The notes: a model not told the origin generated them from the sequence alone. Positions 18,463-28,082 are shown, counted from the first letter of the stretch. The stretch is 64,000 nt of DNA from Vibrio furnissii CIP 102972 (GCF_000176175.1 NZ_ACZP01000014.1:806001-870000), one strand, 5' to 3'. Numbers and translations are program-made.

Positions 18463-18996
18463 TTAGAAGGGGCTTTCTCGGTTGAGTTCATTGCAGATTT
18501 CAATGATGGCAAGAGAAAGACCCGATTTGATGATTTGCTGCTGGCGTTGCAGTTGCAAATGGTAGAACTCAAGATCGATGTCGTCATCGGGTTCATCCAG
18601 CGGGCTGAATTGCACCATGCCCATTTTTTGGACGAGGTTGAGGGTTTGAATCGGGGCGATGATTTTGGGATCCGTAAACGAATATTCCGCCCCATCGCTG
18701 TTAAGCTGATTGCGCAGTTTGATGATGCTTTCGATGTCGTGGTAAACGGCATCGGGCAGCACCCCTAAACCGTACAACAGTTTGAGACGCACGGACAAAT
18801 TGCCCAACGGACCGGTGTCTTGCAACAACGGACCGACCACCGATTGAACCGCAAAGTTGTCTTTACGGAAAATGCGTTGCATCAGCGCATCAATGGCGTC
18901 ATTGAAGACTTCGACGGTTGCAATGAAGAAACCACGGACCGATGGTGCATCGTTCAGTCGTTCTAGAATCTCGGTTTCGTTAATTTTTTCTGCCAT
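18463..18996 (-). CDS. mtlR: Mannitol operon repressor MtlR
   Basis: 177 residues from the ATG at 18996 (MAEKINETEILERLNDAPSV); the frame continues upstream into mtlD but as a shadow. Matches MtlR (E. coli 195) through VRGFFIATVEVFNDAI and LGNLSVRLKLLYGLGVL. Represses mannitol uptake genes. In order mtlA-mtlD-mtlR, as in enterics and other vibrios. The ribosome site is weak, suggesting low expression or coupling with mtlD 61 bases upstream. Confidence 0.92.
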   Translation of the reverse strand: MAEKINETEILERLNDAPSVRGFFIATVEVFNDAIDALMQRIFRKDNFAVQSVVGPLLQDTGPLGNLSVRLKLLYGLGVLPDAVYHDIESIIKLRNQLNSDGAEYSFTDPKIIAPIQTLNLVQKMGMVQFSPLDEPDDDIDLEFYHLQLQRQQQIIKSGLSLAIIEICNELNRESPF

Positions 18997-19057
18997 ATAC
19001 TGATCTAAGTGTTTTCTTGGGATGGAGGGCGAGTTGCCCTCCAATCGTTCGGCACCG

Positions 19058-20206
19058 TTAGAGTTGGTTGTAAAGCGACGCAATGGTCTGCACTTCTGCG
19101 CTGTGTTCATCCAGACCGGTGTAGTGGGCCACTGTTTGAGTGACGCCGTGCTGGCTGAGCGACGTTTGCAGTTCGACAGCTTGTGGATCGCTGTCATTGG
19201 TGTATTTCAATGCGGCGGCGATGCCTTTCAAAAGTGTTTTATTTTCAGTGCCATACTCGATTGTACCCAGTAATGGCTTCACTAATCTATCATTTGGACC
19301 CAATTTACGAATTGGCTGACGGCCGACGCGATCCACTTCATCCACCAAGTACGGGTTGGCAAAGCGGCCGAGAATCTTGTCGATGTAGGCGTTGTGCATG
19401 TCACGATCGAAGCCGTAACGGCGGATCAGCACCTCACCACTCTCCTGCATGGCCTGTTTCACTTGCGTGCGAATGGTTGGATCTTCAATCGCTTCGCGAA
19501 TGGTGCGATGGCCACTCAAACAACCCAAATACGCGGTGATGCAGTGACCGGTGTTGAGGGTGAACAGTTTACGCTCGACAAACGCCATCAGGTTATCGGT
19601 TTTTTCCATGCCGGCGATGGTTGGAATCTCGCCTTTGAACTGTTGCTCATCGACAATCCATTCGCTAAAGCTTTCCACGGTCACTTCCAGTGGGTCGTCG
19701 TTGGCCGCTTCTGCCGGTGGCACAATGCGGTCGACGGCTGAATCGACAAAGCCAATCAGCGCGTCAGCTTTGGCGTGCAACGCTGTATCGAGGTGTTTGT
19801 AGACTTCACCTTTCAGGTGTGTGGTGCCGCGAACCATGTTCTCGCACGCGATGATATTGAGGGGCGCTTCATTGCCGACCTCAAAGCGTTTGGCGATGCC
19901 TTGGGCGATGGTTTTGGCGATGATGTCGAGCACGTTCGGGCCCACGGCGGTGGTGACCAAATCGGTGTTGACGATGCGGTCGATGACGTCTTCGCTGGCA
20001 GAGTTCACGGCGGTGACGTGCGTGACGGTGTCGATTTGGCATTCAGTGCCGACCACTTTCACTTTGTACTCTTGTTTGTGGCTGAGCTGGTCGACGAGCG
20101 GGGCGTTCACGTCGGCGAACGTGACGGCCACGTCGGCGTCTGCGAGAAGTTTACCAATGAAGCCACGACCGATGTTGCCTGCGCCAAAATGTACTGCGTT
20201 TTTCAT
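19058..20206 (-). CDS. mtlD: Mannitol-1-phosphate 5-dehydrogenase
   Basis: NAD-dependent oxidation of mannitol 1-phosphate to fructose 6-phosphate, cytoplasmic. 382 residues, the same as E. coli MtlD. N-terminal NAD motif [19 protein letters not shown]-terminal segment contains [17 protein letters not shown]. Middle gene of mtlADR. Confidence 0.97.
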   Translation of the reverse strand: MKNAVHFGAGNIGRGFIGKLLADADVAVTFADVNAPLVDQLSHKQEYKVKVVGTECQIDTVTHVTAVNSASEDVIDRIVNTDLVTTAVGPNVLDIIAKTIAQGIAKRFEVGNEAPLNIIACENMVRGTTHLKGEVYKHLDTALHAKADALIGFVDSAVDRIVPPAEAANDDPLEVTVESFSEWIVDEQQFKGEIPTIAGMEKTDNLMAFVERKLFTLNTGHCITAYLGCLSGHRTIREAIEDPTIRTQVKQAMQESGEVLIRRYGFDRDMHNAYIDKILGRFANPYLVDEVDRVGRQPIRKLGPNDRLVKPLLGTIEYGTENKTLLKGIAAALKYTNDSDPQAVELQTSLSQHGVTQTVAHYTGLDEHSAEVQTIASLYNQL

Positions 20207-20319
20207 AATACTTACCTACCAATGTCTAAAATGTGACGAACGAATTGAGGGTGAGGCCAACCGCATAGGGGGTGACAGCTGACCTCATGTTTGCTCAGGA
20301 GCAAATGACTTGGGCGTGA

Positions 20320-22287
20320 TTAAGCGGCTTGCTCGCGACCCAGGATGGTGAGGATTTCCTCGATATCCGTGGTGCTGGTTAGCGTTTCAATCGCGTCCGG
20401 CTCATCGAGCGCGTTCGTGATGGTAGTGATGACTTGAATATGTTCATCGTTCTTGGCGGCAATGCCGATCACCAGTTTGGCGACGTCATCGTGGTCATCG
20501 GTAAATTGGATGCCAGATGGGTATTGGCAGATCACAATGCCGGTTTTCTTCACGCGGTCTTTCGCTTCCACGGTGCCGTGGGGGACAGCGATGGACTCGC
20601 CAAGGTAGGTGGACACCAACGCTTCACGTTCAAACATGGCGTCGACGTATTCGGGTTCGGCGTAACCCAGTTCAACCAACTTGTTCCCAGCAAAGCGAAT
20701 CGCTTCTTCTTTGTTGGCGGCTTTCAAGCCCAAGTGAATGTTTTCTCGTTGGATTTGGAAAACCGAAGGTTGCTGTGGTTCAAAACTGTCGTCGTTCGCG
20801 GCGAGGACAGACACTTTAACCATCTGCTCGTCGTTGGCTGCCGCCGGTTTTTGCGCGGCCAGCAGTTGGGTGACCAGTTGGTTGTACATCTGGCTGTCAA
20901 GGAAGTTAGTCAGTGAGATGTGGTGTGCGTTTGGCGCGTGCTTACGTGCACGATCCGTCAAATCTTTATGAGTAATCACGATATCTGCACTCTCGGTTAA
21001 GCTGTTAATGGCGAGGTTGGTCACATGAATCTTGAGACCGGCGTCCTGTACTTTCTTGCGCAGCATGCTGGCACCCATGGCGCTTGAGCCCATGCCTGCA
21101 TCACAGGCAACAATGATGCTTTGTACAGTCGCAAGGTCGATGTCACCCTTGTTCTCGCTGTTCACGGCTGCGCCATGGTTCGAGCTCGATTGTTTCGAGG
21201 CAGATTTCATCTCTTTCATTTGTGAAGTGGCTTTGTCGAGCGCGGCTTCATCGCCTTCTTCTTCGGTCGACGTTTGGGTTTTCATCAGCAGTGATGCCAC
21301 AGCAAACGACACGCCTGCCGCAGAGGCGATAGACGCCAGTACGCCGACAATGGATGCTTTTTGTGTCATCAGCAACACGGCGAAGATTGAACCCGGAGAC
21401 GCGGGTGACACAATGCCTGCATTGAACATGGTCAGCACGAAGACGCCGGTCATCCCGCCGGCAATCGCTGCCAGAATCAGACGTGGGTTCATCAGGATGT
21501 ATGGGAAGTAAATCTCATGGATACCGCCGAAGAAGTGGATGATGGATGCCCCCCCCGCGGTTTGGCGCGCTGTGCCTTTACCAAAGACCATGTAGGCCAG
21601 CAGAATACCCAAACCCGGACCTGGGTTCGCTTCAATCAAGAAGAAAATAGACTGACCGGTTTCTGAGGCTTGTTGAATGCCCAGTGGCGAGAAAATGCCG
21701 TGGTTGATCGCATTATTCAGGAACAGGATTTTCGCAGGTTCAACAAAGATAGAAGTGAGTGGCAGAAGGTGTGCTGACACAAGGAAGTTAACGCCAGCCG
21801 CTAAGGTGCCAGACAGGACTTTCACAAACGGGCCGATGAGGTAGAACGACAGAATCGCCAGCAGCATACCAATGATGCCCGCCGAGAAGTTGTTGACCAA
21901 CATCTCAAACCCGCTTTTGACTTTGCCATCGATGTAGTGATCGAATTTCTTGATCGCCCAACCACCCAACGGACCGACCATCATGGCGCCCATGAACATT
22001 GGAATGTCGGTACCGACAATCACGCCCATGGTGGTAATTGCACCCACCACCGCGCCGCGGTCGCCGCCAACTAATTTACCCCCGGTGTAACCGATGAGCA
22101 GTGGCAACAAGTAAGTGATCATAGGACCAACCATTGACGCTAGCGTTTCATTCGGTAGCCATCCAGTTGGAATAAACAGTGCTGTGATAAAGCCCCACGC
22201 GATAAACGCGCCAATGTTTGGCATTACCATGTTTGACAGAAAGCGACCAAAATTTTGTATCTTGATCTTGGCATCTGGTGATATCAT
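20320..22287 (-). CDS. mtlA: PTS mannitol transporter, fused EIICBA
   Basis: Imports and phosphorylates mannitol. 655 residues in order: membrane EIIC (~1-340, several helices, with GGIHEIYFPYILM), a charged linker, EIIB with phosphocysteine Cys395 in VACDAGMGSSAMGASML, and EIIA with phosphohistidine His570 in SIAVPHGTVEAK. The ATG at 22287 has GGGGAA upstream. First gene of mtlADR, preceded by a long leader and two CRP-like sites. Confidence 0.97.
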   Translation of the reverse strand: MISPDAKIKIQNFGRFLSNMVMPNIGAFIAWGFITALFIPTGWLPNETLASMVGPMITYLLPLLIGYTGGKLVGGDRGAVVGAITTMGVIVGTDIPMFMGAMMVGPLGGWAIKKFDHYIDGKVKSGFEMLVNNFSAGIIGMLLAILSFYLIGPFVKVLSGTLAAGVNFLVSAHLLPLTSIFVEPAKILFLNNAINHGIFSPLGIQQASETGQSIFFLIEANPGPGLGILLAYMVFGKGTARQTAGGASIIHFFGGIHEIYFPYILMNPRLILAAIAGGMTGVFVLTMFNAGIVSPASPGSIFAVLLMTQKASIVGVLASIASAAGVSFAVASLLMKTQTSTEEEGDEAALDKATSQMKEMKSASKQSSSNHGAAVNSENKGDIDLATVQSIIVACDAGMGSSAMGASMLRKKVQDAGLKIHVTNLAINSLTESADIVITHKDLTDRARKHAPNAHHISLTNFLDSQMYNQLVTQLLAAQKPAAANDEQMVKVSVLAANDDSFEPQQPSVFQIQRENIHLGLKAANKEEAIRFAGNKLVELGYAEPEYVDAMFEREALVSTYLGESIAVPHGTVEAKDRVKKTGIVICQYPSGIQFTDDHDDVAKLVIGIAAKNDEHIQVITTITNALDEPDAIETLTSTTDIEEILTILGREQAA

Positions 22288-22575
22288 AACAATTCCCCGT
22301 TCGATGTTCTGATGAATATTGTTGTCGTAAACGGTTCGTCAAAACCGTGATTTGATTGCTTAGTACCCAATCAATTTACCACACATTTTCTCATTGGAAC
22401 TGACAACGGGTTTTTTGTGATCCGCGCAACGTAATCCTCGCTCATCAAACTATTTTTCTGTGATCTACCTCCTCTCTTGACCATGTAATTTTGCTACAAA
22501 AGCCAATGTTTTTATTTTGCAATTACTTTGTAATGTTTAACATCACAAAAATAGAAAGTTCAAAATCAAATAAAA

Positions 22576-22591
22576 GGTGATTTAAATCACG
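22576..22591. promoter_or_regulatory. CRP-like site upstream of mtlA (proximal)
   Basis: GGTGA-TTTAAA-TCACG, 8 of 10 consensus positions, palindromic core. Consistent with catabolite control of mannitol uptake. Confidence 0.6.
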
Positions 22592-22626
22592 TATTGAGTT
22601 GATTTTTGGACTGGAAAAAATAGCGA

Positions 22627-22642
22627 AGTGATCTATGTCACT
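22627..22642. promoter_or_regulatory. CRP-like site upstream of mtlA (distal)
   Basis: AGTGA-TCTATG-TCACT, 8 of 10 consensus positions, 51 bases from the proximal site. Confidence 0.6.
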
Positions 22643-23191
22643 CATTGCTATTTATTTCAAAAGTCGAAATAAATAATCCAAACGTGTAATGAGTGTTTTG
22701 TAACTTATATACGAAATTTATCGGCGTCCTCGACGCGTTTTTCCTGAATAAATCGATGCTGTGAATCATGCTGCCAACAACGTGCGATCTGACGGGGGCG
22801 CTTGCGTGACTTTTGGCACGAATCGCGATTAAAGATACGGCGCCAACGGGTCGCCTATTTAGAGAGAAGCACCAGAGAAGGGCTGAACGGGTTCGGTGGT
22901 GCGGGCTGTGAGAGCGGGCAATCGGTGATGTAAAGCGTCCGCCATGGCAAGGCGGTAGGACTTTTCTGAAATTTGCGCATGCACGCGCAGCCCCTGTTTT
23001 TGGGCGCTGTTAATAACTTATTGATTTTAAATTAAATGGATTGAGTCATCGCATTGCATGTTTATGCTTTGATTCACAAACTAGACAATAAGGACGCAAG
23101 TTGCGGAAGAGATGAGCAGCAAACAGTTTAGTCAATAAACGTTCCCTGCTAGAATTCTGCCACTTTCAATAATGACAATTAGAATTTGTAC

Positions 23192-24139
23192 ATGAAAGAA
23201 AACGTCATTGTTTCGGTTTCGTCTATTCACGGAACACGGCATTTTCATATTGGCAAATGGTATCGTCACTGTCTTAAAGGCTTCGGCTATGTCCTGCTTG
23301 CAGGCGCAGTTGCGGCTGGTGGTGTTATTTACTACCTCGTCGGTGAAGTGGACTTTGCCAAATTGAAACAGCAAGAGCTGGAAAGCCAGTCAACGTCGCT
23401 GCATGAAGAAGTTGCCTCGCTGAAAGAGCTGAAAGAGAACCTAGAAAACGATCTGCTCGAACGTGAAGAAAAGATGCAGATCGTGTCGGATCGCCTCGGC
23501 GATTTAGAAAAAGTGTTGGGCGTGGAAGACTCCGGCGCGGAATTGGAATCGCGTTTAGATACCGCGGCGATCACCTCGTCGGTCAGGATGGTGATGTTAA
23601 CCCAAATCCCAAGTGGTGCACCTGTCCAAAAGGCGAGAATTTCGTCAGGATACGGTAAACGTGTTCATCCTGTGACCGGGGAAGTGAAATTCCATCGCGG
23701 CCAAGATTTTGCCGTCAACATCGGTACGCCGGTGTATGCCCCCGCCGATGGGGTGGTGGAAGTGACACGCGCAAGCAACAAAGGTTCGGGTAACTTTTTG
23801 CGGTTGCAACACGCATACGGGTTCTCAAGCTCTTATTCACATTTGCAAAAATTTGCGGTGAAAAGCGGAGACTTTATTCAAAAAGGTGACCTGATAGGTT
23901 ACTCGGGCAATAGCGGCCTATCATCGGGCCCGCATTTGCACTATGAAATTCGATTTGTCGGACGACCGTTAGATCCCAGACCATTTGTTGACTGGGGTGT
24001 GAATGACTTCGATTCGATATTCAGCAAGGTAAGAGGTATTCGATGGGAATCTTTAGTAAACAAAGTCGAGCTAAGAGTCAGCGCTCAGCTACAACTCTCA
24101 TCGCAAAGGGGTGTTCTATCAGCGGACAACTCCGGTTAG
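23192..24139 (+). CDS. Membrane-anchored M23 (LytM) peptidoglycan endopeptidase
   Basis: 315 residues from the ATG at 23192 (an upstream in-frame TTG at 23186 is less likely). Short cytoplasmic N-terminus, one membrane helix near residues 30-50 (GYVLLAGAVAAGGVIYYLV), a coiled coil about residues 55-110, and a C-terminal LytM domain. Zn ligands are intact: HRGQDFAV (H..D) and GPHLHYEIR (HxH). Should cleave cross-links between peptidoglycan stems in the periplasm. It overlaps the bactofilin gene by 97 bases in another frame, so the two are probably made together. Confidence 0.92.
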   Translation: MKENVIVSVSSIHGTRHFHIGKWYRHCLKGFGYVLLAGAVAAGGVIYYLVGEVDFAKLKQQELESQSTSLHEEVASLKELKENLENDLLEREEKMQIVSDRLGDLEKVLGVEDSGAELESRLDTAAITSSVRMVMLTQIPSGAPVQKARISSGYGKRVHPVTGEVKFHRGQDFAVNIGTPVYAPADGVVEVTRASNKGSGNFLRLQHAYGFSSSYSHLQKFAVKSGDFIQKGDLIGYSGNSGLSSGPHLHYEIRFVGRPLDPRPFVDWGVNDFDSIFSKVRGIRWESLVNKVELRVSAQLQLSSQRGVLSADNSG

Positions 24140-24453
24140 AGAGCAATATGCAGGTTGATGGCCAGATTGATGGCCAGATCCATGTGGAAAAATCGTTGGT
24201 GATCAGCGAAAGCGGCTGTGTTAGCGGCGAAATTTACGCGGAACATGTCATTGTGAACGGTGAATTTGAAGGCATCTGCCACGCCGACAAGATTGAGATC
24301 TTAAGCAAAGGCCGCGTCAATGGCAGTATCTACAGCGATGACCTGAGTATTGAACAAGGTGGCCGTTTTAACGGTGTGACCTACCCAGCAGAGCAGTCGA
24401 AAGTGGCTGAGCTGGTGGAAATCAGTGAAGTGAAAATGGCCGCTGAAGGTTAA
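24043..24453 (+). CDS. Bactofilin (polymer-forming cytoskeletal protein)
   Basis: 136 residues; the central bactofilin beta-helix (~20-110) shows the repeat pattern with IDGQIHVEKSLVISESG, VSGEIYAEHVIVNGEFEG and RVNGSIYSDDLSIEQGG. N-terminus MGIFSKQSR is short and basic, possibly membrane-binding. Bactofilins polymerise without nucleotide and localise cell-wall enzymes. The start lies inside the M23 gene (97-base overlap). A terminator follows. Confidence 0.92.
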   Translation: MGIFSKQSRAKSQRSATTLIAKGCSISGQLRLESNMQVDGQIDGQIHVEKSLVISESGCVSGEIYAEHVIVNGEFEGICHADKIEILSKGRVNGSIYSDDLSIEQGGRFNGVTYPAEQSKVAELVEISEVKMAAEG

Positions 24454-24475
24454 TTTAACGCTCACGTGAACACAA

Positions 24476-24504
24476 AAAGCCCCGCAATGCGGGGCTTTGT
24501 CGTT
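24476..24504. terminator. Bidirectional terminator between bactofilin and M28 peptidase
   Basis: AAAGCCCCGC, loop AAT, GCGGGGCTTT (24489-24498), then GTCGTTTT on the + strand; the minus strand reads into TTTTTGTG. Serves the convergent genes. Confidence 0.88.
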
Positions 24505-24557
24505 TTCTCTCCCCAAGCACCGGCTAGGCCGATGCGATGGATGAGCCAGTCTGCGGA

Positions 24558-26342
24558 TTACTGTTTGTCTTGATCAAAGTCGCCGTGGAAGTGGGCGTGA
24601 TCCGAGTGACTCTTCGCCGCTTTGAGTTTTTCGCCAATGCGCAATTTTTGTGTGCTTTGTGTCGCACTCATACTGCGCAGCATGGGTTGCTCGCTCTCGG
24701 CCTCTGCTGGGAACAGCGGACGGCTCATCGCATAATAGGTGGTGACATAGGCCAGCGCCTGCGTGTTCACCCACAGGGCTTGTTGGCTGATGTTGTTGAG
24801 ATCATCACACGCCTGGTGGTAACAAACGTCGTAGGCCACATCAATCTCCCCGCCAAATTGTTCCACTTCTTGTGCGGTTTTGGTTTGTTCTGCGCCGGTG
24901 AACAGGCCACCAAACGCCACGCCCCAATCGGCAAAGCCTGCGTAATCCGAGCGTTTCGATAGGGCCTGAGGAACGGTCGCGCTGTCTTTCGAGGTGAAGA
25001 ATTCGTTGAAGATAGATTCGATGTCTGAAGTGCCGTAAGGCGGTTCAAAATCACCCGTGTAGGCGTTGTCCGGGCTGTCTTTGGTATCGGACAAGTCGCC
25101 ATCCATGACGCCGTAGATGTAGTTCGGAGAACCAATCATGTCGAAGTTGAGATACAGCTTCACTTTGTTGAGCTTGTTGTATCGCGCATCGACCAATTCC
25201 AGCTGCGCTTGTGTCAATTGCGCGGGATCGCTGATGCCCAGTTCATCCATGATCTGCTGCTGCGCTTTATCGTACAGCGGGGCAAACAGTGCATTGGTGT
25301 AGTATTCCGAGCCCACTAAGCCCGCTTCTTCTGCCGCCCACCACGCAAAGCGAACGCGGTTTTTCACCGGCACCTTGAGGTTTGCCAGTGTCACTGCATA
25401 TTCGAGTAAGCCAGCGGTGCCGGAGCCGTTGTCGTTGATCCCCGGTCCTTCGGGCACCGAATCCAAGTGCGCGCCCAGCATGACGATATTGTTCGGGTTA
25501 CCGCCGCGCGTTTCGGCGATGACGTTTTGCGTCACCACCATGTCATCTTTGACATCAATGCTCAGTGTGGCTGGAACCGCGGCTGATTGAGCGGCTTGAT
25601 ACCAGCTTTCGCCCAGTTCATAACGCACGCCAAAGGCTGGAATGGTTGCGGTGGTGTCACTGCCGAGCGTGCCATTCACCACGCCTTTTCGGCCCTCATC
25701 ATTGCCTTGGTTAAATACGATGGCTGCGATGGCGCCCGCGTTCTGGGCGTTCACCACTTTGTCGCTAAAGCTACACGCGCCGCGTTGAATGACGGCGATT
25801 TTGCCAGCAATGGCTTTGCCTTCGAAATCGGAAGCTTCACAGCCATCGCTGCTGTCGTAGCTGTCGGACTCAAAATCGAAATCGGGCGTCACAAACACCA
25901 GTTCGCCGCTCAGCTCGCCATTCGAGCCGCCGGAATAGGACATTGCCGCGAAGTCAGGTTCGGTGCCGTCGGGCGCATTGCGCGTACCGACCAGTTCGCT
26001 GCCATTCACGGTCAAATGGGTGTTGGCGAGCTCTTCCCAAGCGCGGAAATCAAACTCTTGCGTGGTGACTTTGTAGCCGTGCGCTTTCATGGTGGCGATG
26101 ATGTAATCGACCGACTCTTTATAGCCTTGGCTGCCCGCCGCACGCGTGATGCCGCTGTTGTCGCTGGTTGGCGAGGCAAGGCCTTCCAGCGTTTGCAAAT
26201 GATCGACGACCTCATCCTGTTCAATGGCCTGACTGACGTGCTCTGCGACCCAACGTGGGTCATCAAAATAACAACCGCTGAGCAGCGTGGCGCTGACGGC
26301 CGCCGCGATCAGGGTTCTTCGAGTGGTCATGTGTGCTTGCAT
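24558..26342 (-). CDS. Lipoprotein M28-family aminopeptidase with PA domain
   Basis: 594 residues from the ATG at 26342, which has AAGGAG upstream. Signal with lipobox LLSGC (Cys ~23), so likely lipid-anchored. A protease-associated insert (~residues 160-265, with GKIAVIQRGACSFSDKV and AIVFNQGNDEG) precedes the M28 zinc domain: GAHLDSVPEGPGINDNGSG, AEEAGLVGSEYY, YLNFDMIGSPNY. It should remove N-terminal residues from peptides. His/Asp-rich tail (HSDHAHFHGDFDQ) is unusual and could bind metal. Confidence 0.9.
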   Translation of the reverse strand: MQAHMTTRRTLIAAAVSATLLSGCYFDDPRWVAEHVSQAIEQDEVVDHLQTLEGLASPTSDNSGITRAAGSQGYKESVDYIIATMKAHGYKVTTQEFDFRAWEELANTHLTVNGSELVGTRNAPDGTEPDFAAMSYSGGSNGELSGELVFVTPDFDFESDSYDSSDGCEASDFEGKAIAGKIAVIQRGACSFSDKVVNAQNAGAIAAIVFNQGNDEGRKGVVNGTLGSDTTATIPAFGVRYELGESWYQAAQSAAVPATLSIDVKDDMVVTQNVIAETRGGNPNNIVMLGAHLDSVPEGPGINDNGSGTAGLLEYAVTLANLKVPVKNRVRFAWWAAEEAGLVGSEYYTNALFAPLYDKAQQQIMDELGISDPAQLTQAQLELVDARYNKLNKVKLYLNFDMIGSPNYIYGVMDGDLSDTKDSPDNAYTGDFEPPYGTSDIESIFNEFFTSKDSATVPQALSKRSDYAGFADWGVAFGGLFTGAEQTKTAQEVEQFGGEIDVAYDVCYHQACDDLNNISQQALWVNTQALAYVTTYYAMSRPLFPAEAESEQPMLRSMSATQSTQKLRIGEKLKAAKSHSDHAHFHGDFDQDKQ

Positions 26343-26578
26343 CGGTAACTCCTTGTTGAGTGATCCAAGCCATTGTTCGCCAGTGATTTAGTTAATGAAA
26401 TGTTAATTTAAGCATCGTGATGCGTATTATGGCTGAATATCAAACTCTGTGAATGCAACACGAGGTGAATTCATCGCATCAATGAGTGGTTATCACTAAA
26501 TACACAGAATCAGTAACGCATTGTTAATTATAGAAATGTTAGTAATGATAAGGTGGGCGATGGCAGGAAAGGCGGGCA

Positions 26579-26605
26579 CAAAAAAGCCCCGCGATCAGCG
26601 GGGCT
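26579..26605 (-). terminator. Terminator of nagB
   Basis: AGCCCCGC (26585-26592), loop GATCA, GCGGGGCT (26598-26605); on the minus strand followed by TTTTTTGTG. Confidence 0.88.
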
Positions 26606-26626
26606 CGAACCGATGCAGAGCGGGGC

Positions 26627-27427
26627 TTAGAAGCCTTTGATGTTTTCCGCTTCAAGTTCAGTGAAGTATTTTACAGTCTTCACTTTCAATTCTTGTGTTG
26701 CTGGCTCGTCACACACGATGACTGCTTTTGGATGCAGTTGCAGCGCCGATACAGTCCACAGGTGGTTCACGCAACCTTCGACCGCAGCTTCCAGTGCTTG
26801 TGCTTTGTTGTGACCGGTCACGAGGATCATCACTTCTTGCGCATCTAACAGGGTACCCACACCGATGGTCAGTGCGTATTTTGGTACTTGGTTGATGTCG
26901 CCATCAAAGAAGCGAGAGTTTGCGATGCGGGTGTCGTGAGTCAGGGTTTTGATACGCGTGCGTGATGACAGAGAAGACGCTGGCTCGTTGAATGCGATGT
27001 GACCGTCGTTGCCCACGCCGCCCATGAACAGGTTGATTTTGCCGTACGATTTGATTTTCTCTTCGTACAGACGGCACTCTTCATCGTGATCGTCGGTGTT
27101 GCCGTTCAGCAGGTTGATGTTCTCTTCTTGAATATCAACGTGGTTGAAGAAGTTGTTGAACATGAATGAACGGTAAGATTCTGGGTGGTCGGCAGGCAGG
27201 CCAACGTATTCATCCATATTAAAGGTCACAACGTGTTTGAAGCTCACTTTACCTTCGTTGTAAAGCTCGATCAGTGCGTTGTAAGTTGCCAGAGGTGTAC
27301 CACCTGTTGGAAGGCCTAATACAAAAGGACGCTCCGCAGTTGGCTTGAAGTCGTTAATGCGTTTTGCAATAAATGCTGCAGCCCATTTACCTACTTGTGC
27401 CGCGTTGTTCAGTGGAATCAGTCTCAT
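26627..27427 (-). CDS. nagB: Glucosamine-6-phosphate deaminase
   Basis: Converts glucosamine 6-phosphate to fructose 6-phosphate and ammonia, cytoplasmic. 266 residues, the same as E. coli. Blocks [52 protein letters not shown] and [14 protein letters not shown] are present, including the allosteric-site Arg/Lys rich C-terminal half. No nagA or nagE neighbour here, as in V. cholerae where nagB is also separate. Confidence 0.97.
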   Translation of the reverse strand: MRLIPLNNAAQVGKWAAAFIAKRINDFKPTAERPFVLGLPTGGTPLATYNALIELYNEGKVSFKHVVTFNMDEYVGLPADHPESYRSFMFNNFFNHVDIQEENINLLNGNTDDHDEECRLYEEKIKSYGKINLFMGGVGNDGHIAFNEPASSLSSRTRIKTLTHDTRIANSRFFDGDINQVPKYALTIGVGTLLDAQEVMILVTGHNKAQALEAAVEGCVNHLWTVSALQLHPKAVIVCDEPATQELKVKTVKYFTELEAENIKGF

Positions 27428-27745
27428 GGATAGCCTCTAATGTGGTAATTCGTGATTCGGATAATCATTAATTCGCATTATAAAATAAGTTGGTGGTAAC
27501 GGCTATTGCTTTGGATCGCATTTTTTAAAATAGTTTTCTTTTTCGTTGCAATCGTCGCAAAAAATGGCGTTCTGCCACATAATTCACCGATCATTAACAC
27601 GTTCTCTCCCCAAAGCGTAGTCAAAAAGTGTGAAAAAATTTATTTATAAAATTAAGTATTTTTTTGATGTGCTTCGTGTTGTGCATTGGCGAAGGTGCGG
27701 TTCGTTATCCATACTTGAAACGACGACTAAAAAGGAGCGGTGCCG
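27428..27745. other. nagB / DUF3081 divergent intergenic region
   Basis: 318 bases. AT-rich and without an ORF of its own. It contains two similar motifs, TCGCATTATAAAATAAGTT at 27473 and TCGCATTTTTTAAAATAGTT at 27516, 43 bases apart. They could be sites for NagC or another ROK-type regulator, but this is a guess. Confidence 0.45.
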
Positions 27746-27997
27746 ATGAAAAATGAACTGGATCCTGCCAAAATTTTGCACGCGTACGAAGTGGTGATGG
27801 AACATGGTACACCGACCGAACATGGCAAAATTTATGAAGGTATTGAAGCGTTTGCCGACTATGACGGCTACAACGTCTATATGCGTGGGAATGGCGTTGA
27901 GCTCAAAGTCGGCTTCCATAACACGTATCACCTGGAGTACGACCAAGAACACTTGCGTGACAGCTTTTTGAAAAAAGTGGCGATGTTGTCGAAATAG
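27746..27997 (+). CDS. DUF3081-like small protein
   Basis: 83 residues from the ATG at 27746; AAGGAG eight bases upstream decides against the GTG at 27740. Soluble, no signal. Text such as GKIYEGIEAFADYDGYNVYM resembles a small family (DUF3081, from memory) seen in vibrios and Shewanella; function unknown. Stands alone, divergent from nagB, with its own terminator. Confidence 0.75.
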   Translation: MKNELDPAKILHAYEVVMEHGTPTEHGKIYEGIEAFADYDGYNVYMRGNGVELKVGFHNTYHLEYDQEHLRDSFLKKVAMLSK

Positions 27998-28023
27998 GGC
28001 GCGTGTGGGCCACGCAAGAAAAA

Positions 28024-28057
28024 CAAAGCCCTAGGCGAGAGGCGCTCTAGGGCTTTG
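28024..28057. terminator. Hairpin between DUF3081 and DUF1704 genes
   Basis: CAAAGCCCTAG (28024-28034) and CTAGGGCTTTG (28047-28057), 12-base loop. Serves both convergent genes; the T-run is short (CTTTG) on either strand. Confidence 0.7.
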
Positions 28058-28082
28058 GGAGAAAGATTCTGTCAGAGCCGAT

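Larger units (their letters stand above)
22288..23191. other. Long intergenic region upstream of mtlA and the M23 peptidase
   Basis: 904 bases with no credible ORF. The mtlA side is AT-rich and contains a small hairpin (ACGGTT/AACCGT, 22331-22348) and two CRP-like sites. In V. cholerae an antisense sRNA, MtlS, lies opposite the mtlA leader; it may have a counterpart here but I cannot place its ends. The right-hand half (22740-23000) is GC-richer and holds an imperfect hairpin followed by TTTT at 22937-22965 of unknown meaning. Confidence 0.5.

Noticed and set aside
22937..22965. Imperfect hairpin followed by TTTT in the mtlA upstream gap
   Set aside because: Needs a four-base bulge to pair; not strong enough to call as a terminator or sRNA end by eye.
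25587..26348. 253-codon + strand frame opposite the M28 peptidase
   Set aside because: Composition is that of a frame antisense to a strongly coding gene; no ribosome site, and the opposite strand has family motifs and a lipobox.
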